Shown piece by piece: positions 7,702 to 16,699 of a stretch of DNA of 27,175 bases. Every line of letters starts with the position of its first letter. Position 1 is the first letter of the stretch. Origin of the DNA: DATFKA01 sp042095835 (GTDB lineage Bacteria; Bacteroidota; Bacteroidia; Chitinophagales; Saprospiraceae); NCBI GenBank assembly GCA_042095835.1, contig JBELML010000084.1, positions 1 through 27,175 on the forward strand, in the 5' to 3' direction. The translations under genes were made by a program, and so were the position numbers. The notes below the pieces were generated by a model, which made no database searches, had not been told where the DNA came from, and saw only the letters and a list, made by a program, of their open reading frames with translations.

Positions 7702-8553
7702 ATGAATAAGCGCATCCAACAAGTCACTCTACTAGACGGAAGTTCTACCGAGATCAGTTTTTTCGAGCCTTCACTTCCTAACGAAACTATTATTTTGGTC
7801 CTTCCCGCCTTAGGCGTTTGGGCTTCTTATTATAAACAATTTGCAACTGCACTTAGTACGCATAACTATACGGTAGTCACCGCCGATTGGCGAGGCAATG
7901 GTCGCTCCCCAGTCAGGGCTTCTAGAGCCAATAATTGGGGTTATGAAACGCTTATTCGAGATACCGAAGCAATCGCTCATTTCATCCAGCAAGCTTATCC
8001 TAAGCGGCGTTTAGTGCTATTGGGCCATAGTCTTGGAGGGCAATTGGGCAGCTTGCTTACTGCACAGTTTCCAGATATGATCCAGGCCATTTGCCTCATT
8101 GCTTCTTGCAATGTACATTATATAGGATGGGATGGCTATTTGCGGAGCCTACTTCAATCGATTGGTTATGCCACTCCAGTTATCGGAAATTTAGTGGGGC
8201 ATTTCCCCGGCAAGGCCCTAGGTTTTGGCGGCAAGGAAGCTCGGGGCGTCATGTCAGACTGGGCCTTCACGCTATTAAAAGGGCAATATATCCCCAAAGG
8301 TCAATCTTTTGATTACGAAGAAGCACTAGCGAAAACCGTAAAACCTATACTTGCTATTTCGATTGACAAGGATCATTTAGCCCCTTATAAAGCCGTTGAA
8401 AACCTCTATAAAAAGCTACATAAGAATAGTCCCGTTGAGCACCATCATATTGGTAGCCAAGAAACGGGCATTCCAAAACTTGATCATTTTACTTGGGCGA
8501 AACATCCAGAACATTTTGTGCCGATTCTGGATCAATGGATAAGTAGTTTATGA
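7702..8553 (+). CDS. Alpha/beta hydrolase
   Basis: Serine hydrolase of the alpha/beta fold, 283 aa, without signal peptide, so cytoplasmic. The nucleophile elbow is GHSLGG with S110; the acid is probably D222 or D224 in AISIDKDHLAP, and the histidine is H262 in LDHFTW. The oxyanion region is probably LPALGVWASYY (34-44), and ADWRGNGRSP (61-70) is the familiar strand-turn motif of the family. The distinctive cap between residues 135 and 210 (NVHYIGWDGYLRSLLQSIGY) resembles predicted esterase/lipase-like members that lack a known substrate. It lies 42 bases after the amine oxidase gene and is followed by an 88-base gap, so it is probably co-transcribed with the oxidase. Confidence 0.88.
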   Translation: MNKRIQQVTLLDGSSTEISFFEPSLPNETIILVLPALGVWASYYKQFATALSTHNYTVVTADWRGNGRSPVRASRANNWGYETLIRDTEAIAHFIQQAYPKRRLVLLGHSLGGQLGSLLTAQFPDMIQAICLIASCNVHYIGWDGYLRSLLQSIGYATPVIGNLVGHFPGKALGFGGKEARGVMSDWAFTLLKGQYIPKGQSFDYEEALAKTVKPILAISIDKDHLAPYKAVENLYKKLHKNSPVEHHHIGSQETGIPKLDHFTWAKHPEHFVPILDQWISSL

Positions 8554-8601
8554 AAATAGATTTATAAAACGTCCATAAGCAATAATTGACGTCCTAATAT
8601 A

Positions 8602-8622
8602 GCAGTAAACTGCCTTTTTATT
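8602..8622 (+). terminator. Weak possible terminator
   Basis: GCAG-TAAA-CTGC (8602-8613) followed by CTTTTTATTT could end transcription after the hydrolase gene. The stem is only four to five base pairs, so this is a marginal call. Confidence 0.25.
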
Positions 8623-8641
8623 TAACCTACAAAGCAACGCT

Positions 8642-10117
8642 ATGCAACAATCCTTAGATGTCAGCCAAGAGCAATTCAAAGCACTGCTTGATCGAAGCAG
8701 TCAGATCGTATTGGACCTGTTCGAAAATCTCCAGGAGCGTAAAGGCTATCATGATTTCCCGCAATCTGAGGTGGAAGCTTGGTTCGATGAAGCTTTACCA
8801 GCCAAAGGAATGCCTTTTGATGCCCTATTAGATGAGGTGAAAACAAAGGTCTTAGATACGGCAACTGGAAACCTAGGCCCCAATATGTATGCCTACGTCA
8901 TGGCAGGAGGGACGCAGGTGTCGATAGTAGCAGAAAAATTGGCTGCTACGATTAACCAAAATCTTGGTAAGTGGCATCTTGGTCACGCCTCCAATGAAAT
9001 CGAAAAAAGATTAGCGCAGTGGATAGGCCAAGCATTGGCTTATGCTGATCATGCCGCTGGTGTAATGGTCAGTGGTGGCTCGGCCGCAAACTTAGCAGGT
9101 CTGACTGTTGCTCGAAATATTTTCTTCGCCCGTTTACAAATCCGCAAAAAGGGTTTATTTGGCATGAAGCCTTTCACAGTTTATGCTTCAAAGGAGGTGC
9201 ATGGATGCGTAGATAAAAGTTTAGAGCTCCTGGGTATTGGCAGCGATCAATTGAGAAAGATTGCTTGTAATGCCGATTTCACCATTAATATTGCTGCGCT
9301 CAAAGCACAAATCGAGCAGGATAAAGCGCAAGGTTATCTTCCTTTTTGCATTGTAGGCACCGCAGGATCTGTCAATACTGGTGCAGTAGATGATATGAAC
9401 GCACTGGCTGATATTGCTCAAGCAGAAAAAATGTGGTTCCACATCGATGGAGCCTATGGTGGTCTAGTAGGTATGCTAGAGACTAAAAAACACCTCTACC
9501 AAGGAATTGAGCGAGCCGATTCGGTAGCCTTGGATTTCCATAAATGGCTTTACCAACCTTTTGAGGCGGGTTGTTTGCTAGTCAAAGACTGGGCAACTTT
9601 AAAAAATGCCTATTTCAAAAAAGCGGATTATCTGGATTCTTCCTCCGCCGAAGGTTCTAAAAGGGTAGATTTTAATGAACACTATTTCCAACTCTCTAGA
9701 AATTCTAAGGCGCTAAAAGCATGGATGTCTATCAAAGCCTATGGCATGGATGCCATCAAAGCGATGATTCAAAAAGATATTGATCTCGCTGAGTTCTTGG
9801 CAGATGAAGTTGAAAAAGCAGCAGATTTTCGCCTAAAAGCTCGGTCAGATATGGCTATTGCTTGTTTTCAATACACTGGAGGAGAAACAGATGAGGAACT
9901 AATTATCGCGCTCAACAAAGCCTTGATTCCGGCTTTGGAAAAAGATGGCCGAGTATTCATCATGAGTACTAAGTTGAATGGCGAATTTGTCATTAGAGCT
10001 TGTCTCATTAACCATCGCAAGACAGAAGCGACTACGCTCCATCTACTAGAGGTCATTCGTAAAGTAGGGCAAGGCATCTTGTCAAACATCAAAGACAAAT
10101 ACACCACTAATGCCTGA
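8642..10117 (+). CDS. PLP-dependent group II amino-acid decarboxylase
   Basis: Pyridoxal-phosphate-dependent decarboxylase of the glutamate/aromatic/aspartate 1-decarboxylase group, 491 aa, full length for the family. The cofactor lysine is K301 in VALDFHKWLYQPFEAG; D269 in WFHIDGAYGG would pair with the pyridine nitrogen, and H187 in SKEVHGCVDKS would stack on the ring. The phosphate-binding GGSAAN is at 145-150, and GTAGSVNTGAVDD at 239-251 is the usual strand and turn. Product and substrate (aromatic amine, beta-alanine, GABA) cannot be separated by eye. The neighbouring amine oxidase could act on an amine product, which is a suggestion only. The start is an ATG with no strong Shine-Dalgarno sequence, normal for this phylum. 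Confidence 0.93.
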   Translation: MQQSLDVSQEQFKALLDRSSQIVLDLFENLQERKGYHDFPQSEVEAWFDEALPAKGMPFDALLDEVKTKVLDTATGNLGPNMYAYVMAGGTQVSIVAEKLAATINQNLGKWHLGHASNEIEKRLAQWIGQALAYADHAAGVMVSGGSAANLAGLTVARNIFFARLQIRKKGLFGMKPFTVYASKEVHGCVDKSLELLGIGSDQLRKIACNADFTINIAALKAQIEQDKAQGYLPFCIVGTAGSVNTGAVDDMNALADIAQAEKMWFHIDGAYGGLVGMLETKKHLYQGIERADSVALDFHKWLYQPFEAGCLLVKDWATLKNAYFKKADYLDSSSAEGSKRVDFNEHYFQLSRNSKALKAWMSIKAYGMDAIKAMIQKDIDLAEFLADEVEKAADFRLKARSDMAIACFQYTGGETDEELIIALNKALIPALEKDGRVFIMSTKLNGEFVIRACLINHRKTEATTLHLLEVIRKVGQGILSNIKDKYTTNA

Positions 10118-10242
10118 TCTAGTCAAAATAACCATCGCTTAATTCGAGTTTAAGATCGAAACAAAGTGAAATCCTCCGAACGATTTGAAAAAAATCAGGG
10201 TTGTTTTATTGGAAATACGATTGAATTCACCCCTAAGTAAAA

Positions 10243-10653
10243 ATGGAAGCACGTAAAAAAGATCAATTTGAGCAACACCCTAATTTCCCAAGCGGCGAAT
10301 GGACAGGTTTTTATACCTATTCGCAAGGGCCTGGAGTAGATAAGGAGCCCATGGCCTTCTTGCTAGAGTTTAAAGATGGGATCATCTTGGGTTCAGGTAG
10401 TGACCCTGTAGGTCCCTTTAGTTGGCGAGGCACTTATGATATAGAACAAATGACCTGCCGCATTATCAAATCCTATCTTGGCAAGCATGAGGTCTTCTAT
10501 GAGGGGCACGTAGATGAGAATGGCATTTGGGGTATGTGGAAAATCCTATGGAATTCGGGAGGATTTCATATTTGGCCAAAAGGCCATGAAGCTGGTGAGG
10601 CACTAAAAGCCAAGTCAGTGCAGTTGAAAGAAATCACTCTTCCAATGGTATAA
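10243..10653 (+). CDS. Hypothetical protein, 136 aa, beta-rich
   Basis: Not recognised. A soluble, probably cytoplasmic protein of 136 aa without signal peptide. The pattern of alternating strands and glycine turns (SGEWTGFYTYSQGPG, FLLEFKDGIILGSGSDPVGPFSWRGTYDIEQMTCRIIKSYLGKHEVFYEGHVDENGIWGMWKI) looks like an up-and-down beta barrel or lipocalin-like sheet in which each strand pair shapes or binds a small ligand; this is inference. Coding is supported by the start context (AAAA before ATG), full codon continuity, a conserved-looking WTGFY start, and the tidy position between the decarboxylase (125-base gap) and the membrane glycosyltransferase gene (42-base gap), with which it is probably co-transcribed. 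Confidence 0.75.
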   Translation: MEARKKDQFEQHPNFPSGEWTGFYTYSQGPGVDKEPMAFLLEFKDGIILGSGSDPVGPFSWRGTYDIEQMTCRIIKSYLGKHEVFYEGHVDENGIWGMWKILWNSGGFHIWPKGHEAGEALKAKSVQLKEITLPMV

Positions 10654-10695
10654 GTTTTGCTAAATTCGGGTCATTAATATCTAATCGATTGACCT

Positions 10696-12588
10696 ATGAC
10701 CAAGCAACAACAGAAAGCAGGCTCCTTTTGGGTGAAAAATTGGCAAGCTGCTATCCTCCTTTTCGCCCTACCTTTTCTGGTTTATCTATCGACCTATTCC
10801 TTTGGTTTTGTCCTGGATGATAAAATTGTTTTCAGTGAAAACAACTTTGTCAAAGAGGGTATTAATGGTATCGCTCGGATATTTTCTACCGAAAGCTTTA
10901 GTGGGTATTTAGGTGGGCAGCAAAATCTGGTCGTTGGTGCCCGTTACCGTCCATTATCGATTGCTACTTTTGCCATAGAGTACGAGCTATGGGGCTTTAA
11001 GCCGGGCCTTTCCCATTTGATCAATGTATTTTTATACGCTATTACGGGCCTCTTGTGTTTTAGGGTTTATCGTCAATTGAGACCTGATTTCAAAAAGCAG
11101 GCTTGGTATTTAGGTATTGCATTTTGGGCGAGCTTACTTTTTCTAGCACATCCTATACATACAGAGGCCGTCGCGAACATCAAAGGACGAGACGAAATAT
11201 TATGTACGCTATTGTCGATTGGAGCGCTCTTTTACGGTCTTCAATATGCTAAAACTAAAAGGTGGTTGCAGTTGATATTAATGGGGCTTCTTTTTTTTAT
11301 GGGTATCCTCGCCAAAGAAAATGCCATTACCTTTTTGGCCATCATCCCGCTCAGTCAGTGGCTTTTTACCAAAACTAAACCTAAAGAATTACTAGCCTCT
11401 GCTGGCCTCCTTCTATTACTCACTATTATATACCTCATTTTAAGATACCAAGTGATTGGCTACTTGTTGAATACTGACCTAGAGATCAACACCATCATGA
11501 ATGATCCATTTCTGGGTATGACGATTGGGCAAAAATATGCTACCATCCTATATACCTTAGGGAAATATCTTGGGCTGTTGTTTTTTCCTCATCCGCTTAC
11601 TCATGACTATTATCCCTATCATATTCCCGTCATGGATTGGGGAGATTGGCAAGTATGGGGATCGGGGCTCTTATATCTTGGTTTGATAGTAGCAATGGTT
11701 ATCTTCTTCAAGAAAAGAAAATTGATCAGTTGGTCCGTTGCTTATTTTATCATAAGCCTATCTATCGTCTCTAACCTTTTATTTCCGGTGGGTAGCTTCA
11801 TGAATGAGCGATTTATTTTCTTATCCTCCTTCAGCTTTTGTCTGATTCTAGCTTATTTAATTCTCTATCAGCTTCCAAAGCTACTGCCAGGCACCTCTTT
11901 TTTCAACAAGGTACCTCTAATTATCATTTCGATAATTCTGCTAGCTTATAGTGCTAAAACGATTAGCAGAGTTCCTGTTTGGGAAAACGAAGACAGCTTA
12001 AACCTGGCGGCTATAAAAGTCTCCAAAAACAGTACTCGGGCGAATAGTTTTTATGCCTATTCTCTTTATCAGAAAGCTTTGAAAACCAAGGATAGGACTG
12101 AAAAAAAACAGCTATTAGATGAAGCTTGGCCTTATGTCAATAAAGCACTAGCCATTTATCCTACTTATACAGAGGCCCTAACTTGTAAGGCTGGCATCCT
12201 AGCAGAATACTATCAGATGGATAAGAATTTAGAGCAGCTGCTCAATGGATTTTATGGCATTGCCCAGGCCAAACATATTCCATTTTTAGACCAGTATTAC
12301 AATTACCTGAACGGTCGAGCAGATGCAAATTTACTAGCCAATTATTACTACAATACGGGTTATATACTATTTGGAAAAGAAAAACAGGATTATAATTGGG
12401 CGGTCACTTATCTAGTCAAATATGGCTTAAAAGTGAGTCCCAATAATATCAACATCTTGGAAGCGGCTTCCGAAATCTATTTAGCTGCGGGTAATAAAAG
12501 AGAAGGACTCAACTACGCCCAACGCGCTTTGAGTATTAATGCCAACTCGCCGAAAGCTAAACAATTGTTCCAGCAAGCAAGTAGATAA
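10696..12588 (+). CDS. TMTC-like membrane glycosyltransferase (GT-C fold) with C-terminal TPRs
   Basis: Integral membrane protein of 630 aa. It has about ten hydrophobic segments from residue 17 to 420 and a soluble C-terminal TPR region (about 440-630, helices such as SFYAYSLYQKAL and AWPYVNKALAIYPTYTEAL). The first loop carries the acidic FVLDDKIVF (DD at 41-42) expected of GT-C enzymes that use lipid-linked sugars. Further TMTC-family signatures are YRPLSIATFAIEY, HPIHTEAVANIKGRDE (152-167), LAKENAITFLAIIPL and NERFIFLSSFSFC. Related proteins transfer mannose to secreted proteins in eukaryotes; bacterial members are mostly uncharacterised. A role in glycosylating exported proteins is plausible, since the neighbouring block encodes T9SS cargo, but that link is inference. 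It converges with the 1344-aa cargo gene, with 76 bases between the stops. Confidence 0.75.
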   Translation: MTKQQQKAGSFWVKNWQAAILLFALPFLVYLSTYSFGFVLDDKIVFSENNFVKEGINGIARIFSTESFSGYLGGQQNLVVGARYRPLSIATFAIEYELWGFKPGLSHLINVFLYAITGLLCFRVYRQLRPDFKKQAWYLGIAFWASLLFLAHPIHTEAVANIKGRDEILCTLLSIGALFYGLQYAKTKRWLQLILMGLLFFMGILAKENAITFLAIIPLSQWLFTKTKPKELLASAGLLLLLTIIYLILRYQVIGYLLNTDLEINTIMNDPFLGMTIGQKYATILYTLGKYLGLLFFPHPLTHDYYPYHIPVMDWGDWQVWGSGLLYLGLIVAMVIFFKKRKLISWSVAYFIISLSIVSNLLFPVGSFMNERFIFLSSFSFCLILAYLILYQLPKLLPGTSFFNKVPLIIISIILLAYSAKTISRVPVWENEDSLNLAAIKVSKNSTRANSFYAYSLYQKALKTKDRTEKKQLLDEAWPYVNKALAIYPTYTEALTCKAGILAEYYQMDKNLEQLLNGFYGIAQAKHIPFLDQYYNYLNGRADANLLANYYYNTGYILFGKEKQDYNWAVTYLVKYGLKVSPNNINILEAASEIYLAAGNKREGLNYAQRALSINANSPKAKQLFQQASR

Positions 12589-12589
12589 A

Positions 12590-12617
12590 TAAAAAAGCGG
12601 AGCACATTGGCTCCGCT
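12590..12617 (-). terminator. Intrinsic terminator of the 1344-aa cargo gene
   Basis: AGCGGAGC (12596-12603) and GCTCCGCT (12610-12617) form a perfect 8-bp stem with a 6-base loop. Read on the minus strand it is followed by TTTTTTATTTATC, so it ends the gene whose stop is at 12665. On the plus strand there is no T-tract after it (only ATATAAAC), so stopping the converging membrane gene here is less certain. Confidence 0.8.
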
Positions 12618-12664
12618 ATATAAACAAAGGAAATCCCATAGAATGCTTCTAGTCGTAAAGCAAA

Positions 12665-15600
12665 TTACTTAGTGATCGAATGGATCATTTTTCTTGTTGA
12701 ATTAAATTCATCGGTTTCGAGTCGGAAGTAGTAGATACCGTGAGCGTTCAGCACCTCACTACTGAGTTCAATTTCATTGTAACCTCTTGCAAATTCTCCT
12801 TGGTAGTTGTAGACCATTCTACCAGATACGCTGTAGATACTTAGATTGGCCATGCCGTTCTTAGGCATTACGAATCCAATTTTGGTGTAGTCGCTGAATG
12901 GGTTCGGATAGTTTTGGTAGAGTCTAAAGTCACTTTCGAGTTTAGAACTACCGTCTTCTTCTACGAACTGCAACAGCATCTGCATGGCTTCCTGGTTGTA
13001 GTTATAAGCTTCAGCCAGGGTGGGTTGGGATTTCAATTCCAATGCAGTGAATAAGTCTCCCGATCGAATCGCTCTAAAAGTCAATCGGACAATATTTCCT
13101 TCGTCGATGGTAAGTACATCGTTTTGTTCGTTCCAACTTGCTGTAATCAAGCCTTCGGCTACATTTTCTGTACCAAAGCTCTCTGCATTAAGCTTAGGCA
13201 AGTCACCTTCTTCCAGGTCCACCAATTCGATTAAACGCTCGTCGTAATCTAGAGTAAACTGAAAGCCAATCAGGTTGAATAAATCCTTAGACGCTACCTC
13301 TACTGTAAAGGTCTCTCCGGATTCAAATTCTCGATCCTTCACTTGCAAGACTACATCGCCATTGGTTGTACGTCCTTCTCCTTTCAAGATAGTATTTGGT
13401 CGTACAGAACCATTGATATCACCAATCTTTACTGCTACAAATCGGATGGTTCCAGTAGCCGTGCTGAATTGCTCTATCTCTTTGAACTCAGGGAAGTCTA
13501 CAGTCAATGGATTCTGACCATTCGGGAATACATAGTCTGCATCGATAAACCTCCAAGAGCTGTTTCCGTCGGGAAACTCAGTAGTCTTATTCAAAATAAG
13601 CTTTCTCAGCTTAATCAAATCTAGCGTTGACACCTTACCATTGCCATCAATATCTGCGGCAATAATTGCATAAGGAGAGTCTAGAGGATCAAGCCCCAAG
13701 ATATGTTTGGAGATGAGAATCATATCCATTGTCGAGACACCGTTCAGAATCTCGTCATCTTTCTCAGGTACAATCGTTAAGTTATTTCCAAAGGCAACGC
13801 CGTTGATACTGAACTCACCATTCACACCAGTGATGGTAGCGAAGGGGGTTTCGTCCATTACAGAGACGAGTACTTCCTCTACCTCCTTTCCTCCTTCTGT
13901 AAGAATGTTTCCGGCAATAAAGCCGCTTGCATTATTCTGAGGACATACCGCATTATTATCTTGTACATCTACATGGGTAATACAGTAGTCGCTATTTCCA
14001 TTTTCATCAGTCACCCAAAGTTCTATCAAATTCGATCCCACTTCTGAACAAGAGAATTGCAACTCAGTAATCCCCGTAGGTGGTCCGATAGGATCCTCAA
14101 TGGCTTTGCGAATACTAATGGTTATATCTTCTGGATCATGGCAATTGTCAGATAAAGAATTTGATACCAAGAAGGTCTGCGCCTGTACTACCGCCAAGAT
14201 GCCTTCAGTATCATTGTCGTGTAGGGTAGCTACTAGTCCTTCGATACATATTGGTGAAGGCGCCTTATTATCCTCTACCGTTACATTAATGGTACAGGAG
14301 GTAAAATTGCCACAGTTATCAGATGCTGTAAAGGTGACCGCTGTTGTACCTAATGGGTAGATTCCAGTAGCATCTTCTGCATCGTCATCTGCAAATTCGG
14401 AGTCATTAGTGATCCGTACACTTGGACTACAAGCATCGGAGGCCGAGACTAAATCCATCCGCACTATAGCGGAGTCGCAGGTTTCGTTATTGGTACTTAC
14501 CCTGATATCTGATATACAATTCAGCGTAGGTGCATCAACATCTTGAACTTTGATAATTTGATTCCTACTAAATCTTCCCTCTCCAGATTCGCTGAGTGCA
14601 CACCAGTCGATCACGGTCCACCTTCTTATGATCTTATAACAAGCAGGATAAGAAATATCAAAGCGGGTGTCGGTATAAGAAACCGCACTTAATATCTCAC
14701 AAGCACCATTAAAATCAATGCTTGGTCTTGCCGCAGAATCAGGTAACATCTCTGGCAATAAATCACCGCCACAGATATTGGTGTCTACATCAACTGGCCA
14801 AGTAATCATAGTATCTGCCAACTCAAATGGGTTGGTCACTAGTATGGTGTGAGAACAGGAATCTCTATTCCCAGAATCATCTACTACAGTGAAACTTCTG
14901 GTGATTAATCCTTGCTGACAGTTATCTAGATCGATTACTTCAAAAGAATCTACTGAAGCGATACACCCTTCATTAATTATCGGGCTACCGAAGATGCTAA
15001 GGTCTGAAAAATCAGTAGTACACTCTACCGTATCGTTGGCTGGACAAGTGATCTCGGGAGCTACTTTATCTTCCAACTGGACGAATACCATACATTCATT
15101 AAAGGTTCCAAATAGGTCGCCAGACTCCATTCTGGTGGGATCTACGGCTCCTCTACCTGGATCAACGGTAAATGTTCTCATACGTACTCTTAGCGAATCT
15201 ACACCTTTATCTTCACAGCAGAAGAATACGAAGTCATCGAACCATTCCTGTATACCGTCTTGAGTCAAGTCATCATCACCATTTAAATCGTCACAACCTC
15301 CGATATCCATACGGAGTGCTTTGTAGAATAATCTTGGACTACAATTGTCATTACTACCCTCATCAAAAGAGATAGCTCTTGCGATAGCTACACCACCATC
15401 CGTAAGCGATACTCTCAAGTTGTCGTCACAGACGGCTGTAGGTTGCTCTGAATCGACGACTGTAAAGTTGGTCGTACAGGTACTTGTGTTTCCACAGGCA
15501 TCCATCCCTGTATACACAATAAAGTGAGGTCCAGGCTGGATGTCTGCAAATGGCCCAGTTCCTATTAAGTCATTATCCACCTCAGCAGTAAATAGCGCAT

Positions 15601-16699
15601 TCGGGTCACAAGCATCTGTAACCATAGGTTCTGGAACGACTAAGATAGCTGCACATTCTCCAGCAGTAGTACTGATGGTAAAGTCATCAGGACATACAAT
15701 CGTGGGAGCAGTATCATCTACAATATCAATTAATTGTTTGTGTTCTCTTCTTTCATCGTCACATCTTCTGATGACCGTCCATTTTCTCACGATGGTCATA
15801 CCTACACCCATACAAGTGGCAGTAGTATCATCGTGGAAAGTCACTACAATATCACATGGACTATTAGTAGAGAGTCTTATACTATCGATCAAAGGATAAC
15901 CCGTTGTATCGGGGTGTGCGATGGGGTTTTCACAAGACAGTACTACATTTCCTGGGAATTCAATATCTCCCGTCAAATTAGGTTTTTCTAAGATGATATT
16001 TTGAGTACAGGTACTTCCAAAACCATCTGTATTTTCTACTGTCCAGGTACGTGTTATATTTAAGGTAGCGTTGCTAGTGAGACAATCGCCAGGTTCTGCT
16101 ACTTCATCTGTATAGTCTAAAATAAATCCTGCTCCACAATCGTCGATTATTTCAGGAATACCGATTGCCGATATCGAAGTATCAGCGGTACAAGCGATAA
16201 CCGTATCTACGGAACCGGTGGTACAACCCACGAATGCCGGGATTCGATTATTAACGACTGCAAAAAATGCGTCATCAGAGAGTGGTACGCCAGCATCGAG
16301 GTTGGCAGTATCTACGACCGTTACAGAGATCACCTGTCCTACATAAGGACTGAAATCTCCGGTAAACTCGTCAAATCCCTGAAAAATCTGGGATCCAAAC
16401 TCATCTCTGATAGTTAATAAAATTGACCCTGGATTACAGTTATTCCTATTTTGGATAACCGTGTTGGTGTCAATTCTGAGTTCGCAATTGGCGCCAATAG
16501 GTAATTGGTCTGGAGTGTTTTGATCTGGCGAAAGAACCGTAAGGGTACATTGCGCCATCACCGAATGAGAAATACCTCCCATCAGGATCAGCCATAACAC
16601 CACAAGAAGCACCTTGATGCGACCAGGAACGGACCTTCTTTCGGGCCCCGGAGCGAGGGTTTCGCTCCTCTCTTTGAAATGCCTTCTCTCGGTTTTCAT
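12665..16699 (-). CDS. Secreted HYR/dockerin/cohesin protein with T9SS type A sorting domain
   Basis: Surface or secreted protein of 1344 aa. The N-terminus is unusual: an arginine-rich stretch of about 28 residues precedes the hydrophobic core VLLVVLWLILMGGI and a likely cleavage after VMAQ (50). AAAGGAAAA just before ATG supports this start. About residues 150-915 hold cysteine-rich Ig-like modules, at least three of HYR type (about 330-415, 548-622, 722-808; each begins APxIxCP or similar and has DxxGN..SC). Then come a carboxypeptidase-regulatory-like fold (924-978), a dockerin-like pair (984-1040; second loop D1016, D1018, N1020, D1027, first loop one residue short), a further KIGDINGS motif (1091), a cohesin-like domain (1111-1245) and a type A sorting domain starting YQNYPNPF (1261-1344). 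No catalytic domain is visible. It follows the PorP/SprF gene after a 637-base spacer and has its own terminator. Confidence 0.88.
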   Translation of the reverse strand: MKTERRHFKERSETLAPGPERRSVPGRIKVLLVVLWLILMGGISHSVMAQCTLTVLSPDQNTPDQLPIGANCELRIDTNTVIQNRNNCNPGSILLTIRDEFGSQIFQGFDEFTGDFSPYVGQVISVTVVDTANLDAGVPLSDDAFFAVVNNRIPAFVGCTTGSVDTVIACTADTSISAIGIPEIIDDCGAGFILDYTDEVAEPGDCLTSNATLNITRTWTVENTDGFGSTCTQNIILEKPNLTGDIEFPGNVVLSCENPIAHPDTTGYPLIDSIRLSTNSPCDIVVTFHDDTTATCMGVGMTIVRKWTVIRRCDDERREHKQLIDIVDDTAPTIVCPDDFTISTTAGECAAILVVPEPMVTDACDPNALFTAEVDNDLIGTGPFADIQPGPHFIVYTGMDACGNTSTCTTNFTVVDSEQPTAVCDDNLRVSLTDGGVAIARAISFDEGSNDNCSPRLFYKALRMDIGGCDDLNGDDDLTQDGIQEWFDDFVFFCCEDKGVDSLRVRMRTFTVDPGRGAVDPTRMESGDLFGTFNECMVFVQLEDKVAPEITCPANDTVECTTDFSDLSIFGSPIINEGCIASVDSFEVIDLDNCQQGLITRSFTVVDDSGNRDSCSHTILVTNPFELADTMITWPVDVDTNICGGDLLPEMLPDSAARPSIDFNGACEILSAVSYTDTRFDISYPACYKIIRRWTVIDWCALSESGEGRFSRNQIIKVQDVDAPTLNCISDIRVSTNNETCDSAIVRMDLVSASDACSPSVRITNDSEFADDDAEDATGIYPLGTTAVTFTASDNCGNFTSCTINVTVEDNKAPSPICIEGLVATLHDNDTEGILAVVQAQTFLVSNSLSDNCHDPEDITISIRKAIEDPIGPPTGITELQFSCSEVGSNLIELWVTDENGNSDYCITHVDVQDNNAVCPQNNASGFIAGNILTEGGKEVEEVLVSVMDETPFATITGVNGEFSINGVAFGNNLTIVPEKDDEILNGVSTMDMILISKHILGLDPLDSPYAIIAADIDGNGKVSTLDLIKLRKLILNKTTEFPDGNSSWRFIDADYVFPNGQNPLTVDFPEFKEIEQFSTATGTIRFVAVKIGDINGSVRPNTILKGEGRTTNGDVVLQVKDREFESGETFTVEVASKDLFNLIGFQFTLDYDERLIELVDLEEGDLPKLNAESFGTENVAEGLITASWNEQNDVLTIDEGNIVRLTFRAIRSGDLFTALELKSQPTLAEAYNYNQEAMQMLLQFVEEDGSSKLESDFRLYQNYPNPFSDYTKIGFVMPKNGMANLSIYSVSGRMVYNYQGEFARGYNEIELSSEVLNAHGIYYFRLETDEFNSTRKMIHSITK

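Noticed and set aside
12596..12617. Bidirectional terminator for both converging genes
   Set aside because: The plus-strand side is followed by ATATAAAC with no T-tract, so only the minus-strand reading is supported.
13020..16000. Several plus-strand open frames of 60-119 codons inside the 1344-aa gene
   Set aside because: They lie wholly opposite a gene with clear domains, have no family features, and are expected from the low stop frequency opposite repetitive Thr/Ser/Val/Asp-rich coding sequence.
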